Made by a program: the position numbers and the translations under genes. A DNA stretch of 64,000 bases from positions 1,240,001 to 1,304,000 of the forward strand of contig NZ_CP117449.1 of NCBI RefSeq assembly GCF_030687835.1, read 5' to 3'. Within the stretch, counting starts at the first letter, position 1; every line of letters begins with the position of its first letter. Source of the DNA: Pseudomonas hefeiensis (GTDB lineage: Bacteria > Pseudomonadota > Gammaproteobacteria > Pseudomonadales > Pseudomonadaceae). Below, in pieces: positions 62,618-64,000 of this stretch. The notes beneath the pieces are model-generated. The model was not told the DNA's origin, searched no databases, and saw only the letters and a list, made by a program, of their open reading frames with translations.

Positions 62618-62669
62618 TGTAGGGCTGGCTGTCGACAATGGCGCCATCTTTTACAGGAGGACACACACC

Positions 62670-64000
62670 ATGGCCCTGGCCCACACCTTAGGTTTTCCCC
62701 GCATCGGCGCCGACCGCGAACTGAAAAAAGCCCTCGAAGCCTACTGGAAGGGCGACCTGGCACCGGCCGCGCTGCAAGCGGTGGGGCGCGAACTGCGGGC
62801 CCGGCACTGGCAACTGCAGAAGGATGCCGGCATTGACCTGCTGCCGGTCGGTGATTTCGCCTGGTACGACCAGGTGCTCAGCCACACTTTGACCCTGGGG
62901 GCTGTCCCGCCGCGATTCCAAAGCACCCTCGACGCCCAGGCAAAGCCGACTCTCGACACCCTGTTCGCCATGGCCCGAGGCGCCACCGCTGCCTGCTGCG
63001 GTGCCGATCACGGGCAAGCCCAATATGCTCAGGAACTGACCAAGTGGTTCGACACCAACTACCACTATCTGGTCCCGGAGTTTTCCGCCGACCAGCGCTT
63101 CGCCCTGAGTTGGGAGCAACTGTTCGAGGAAGTGGACGAGGCCCATGCCCTGGGACACCGGGTCAAACCGGTGCTCATCGGCCCTTTGACGTATCTGTGG
63201 CTGGGCAAGGCCAAGGGCGAGGATTTCGACAAGCTCAACCTGCTCGAGCGGCTGTTGCCGGTCTACGGTGAAATCCTCAATCGGCTCAAGGCCCAGGGCG
63301 TTGAGTGGGTGCAGATCGACGAGCCGATCCTCACCCTCGACCTGCCGCAGGCCTGGAAAAGCGCTTTCGAGCGTGCCTATCACATCCTTCAGTATTCGCC
63401 GCTGAAAAAGCTGGTGGCGACCTATTTCAGTGGTCTGGAAGACAACCTCGGCCTGGCGGTGAGCCTGCCGGTGGACGGTTTGCACATCGACGCGGTACGG
63501 GCGCCGGAACAACTGGGCCAGGTGCTCGATCGCCTGCCGACTTACAAAATCCTGTCGGTGGGGCTGGTCAATGGTCGTAACGTCTGGCGCTGTGAACTGG
63601 AACAGGCGCTGGCGCAGTTGCAGCCGGCCCAGGAGCGTTTTGGCGACAATCTCTGGGTCAGCACCTCTTGCTCTCTGTTGCACAGCCCCGTGGACCTGGA
63701 GCGTGAAGACCGGCTCGACCCCGAACTCAAGAGTTGGCTGGCCTTTGCCGTGCAGAAATGCGGTGAAGTGGCGGTACTGCGCGATGCACTCAACGATCCA
63801 CAGGCCCCCGGCGTGCAACACGCCCTGGCCAACAGCCGTGACGTGCATGCTCGTCGTGCCGCCTCGACACGCATTCATAAAGCCGAGGTCCAGGCCCGCC
63901 TCGCCGCGATAGGACCACAAGACAGCCAGCGGCGCTCGCCGTTTGCCCAGCGCATCGAGCAGCAGCGCGCACGGCTGAAGCTGCCGGCCTTTCCCACCAC
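62670..64000 (+). CDS. metE: Cobalamin-independent methionine synthase (3' part outside window)
   Basis: Transfers a methyl group from 5-methyltetrahydropteroyl-triglutamate to homocysteine. The start MALAHTLGFPRIGADRELKKALE is typical, with AGGAGG at 62655-62660 upstream. 443 residues are visible; the family has about 760-770, so the zinc-binding C-terminal domain lies outside. N-terminal domain features FPRIGADRELK and VKPVLIGPLTYLWLGK are present. Divergent from metR, which normally activates it. Confidence 0.96.
   Translation, partial: MALAHTLGFPRIGADRELKKALEAYWKGDLAPAALQAVGRELRARHWQLQKDAGIDLLPVGDFAWYDQVLSHTLTLGAVPPRFQSTLDAQAKPTLDTLFAMARGATAACCGADHGQAQYAQELTKWFDTNYHYLVPEFSADQRFALSWEQLFEEVDEAHALGHRVKPVLIGPLTYLWLGKAKGEDFDKLNLLERLLPVYGEILNRLKAQGVEWVQIDEPILTLDLPQAWKSAFERAYHILQYSPLKKLVATYFSGLEDNLGLAVSLPVDGLHIDAVRAPEQLGQVLDRLPTYKILSVGLVNGRNVWRCELEQALAQLQPAQERFGDNLWVSTSCSLLHSPVDLEREDRLDPELKSWLAFAVQKCGEVAVLRDALNDPQAPGVQHALANSRDVHARRAASTRIHKAEVQARLAAIGPQDSQRRSPFAQRIEQQRARLKLPAFPT

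Overview
The window looks like a chromosomal segment of a Pseudomonas of the P. fluorescens group. It is GC-rich and gene-dense. It carries the pseudomonad core blocks pepA-holC-valS, lptFG, lepA-lepB-rnc-era-recO-pdxJ, purL, gcd/oprB, purT and metR/metE. Its intergenic gaps are filled with REP/REPIN palindromes of the GTGGGAGC...GCTCCCAC type that are typical of this group. No tRNA, rRNA or CRISPR array was seen.

Layout. (1) 1-7.4 kb: valS (cut by the window edge), a small acidic protein, holC and pepA on the minus strand, diverging from the LPS-export permease pair lptF-lptG. (2) 7.5-13.6 kb: lepA, lepB, a very short gap, rnc, era, recO, pdxJ. (3) 13.7-19.7 kb: mltF on the minus strand, diverging from purL, whose 5' end carries an apparent one-base insertion, then a small NIF3/YqfO-like protein. 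(4) 20.4-24.1 kb: an L,D-transpeptidase, two Nudix enzymes, a gamma-carbonic anhydrase, a DUF1289 protein, a Pr6Pr-type membrane protein and a VF530-type protein. (5) 24.3-30.4 kb: an OprB sugar porin and PQQ glucose dehydrogenase (periplasmic glucose oxidation), purT, and a VUT/YhhQ-type transporter. (6) 30.6-33.7 kb: a 765-residue protein with apparent Ig-like repeats and unknown role, and a siderophore-interacting flavoreductase-like protein. (7) 34.1-41.2 kb: a CS1/alpha-type chaperone-usher fimbrial operon with three major-pilin paralogues, one divergent pilin, usher, tip protein and chaperone. (8) 41.2-49.5 kb: a large class A PBP-like protein, a REP-associated tyrosine transposase (RAYT) bracketed by two matching REPINs, a ProY-like amino-acid permease, a non-coding element that seems to have inserted into the permease terminator, and an FMN glutamate-synthase-like protein. 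(9) 49.7-59.7 kb: a coupled five-gene operon (REC-PAS-GGDEF-EAL, REC-GGDEF-EAL, di-haem cytochrome, membrane histidine kinase, REC-histidine kinase) diverging from a REC-HD-GYP-like gene. (10) 59.8-64 kb: Nudix, LysE-type exporter, GNAT enzyme, and divergent metR/metE (metE cut by the window edge).

The most interesting parts are the cytochrome/kinase/c-di-GMP cluster, in which the three c-di-GMP output proteins each carry an altered catalytic motif; the 732-bp non-coding element with terminal inverted repeats and a 14-bp flanking duplication at 47.04-47.80 kb; the RAYT/REPIN unit; the purL frameshift; and the fimbrial operon with its duplicated pilins and a REPIN inside it. Function calls rest on reading the proteins and on family knowledge; no database search was run.
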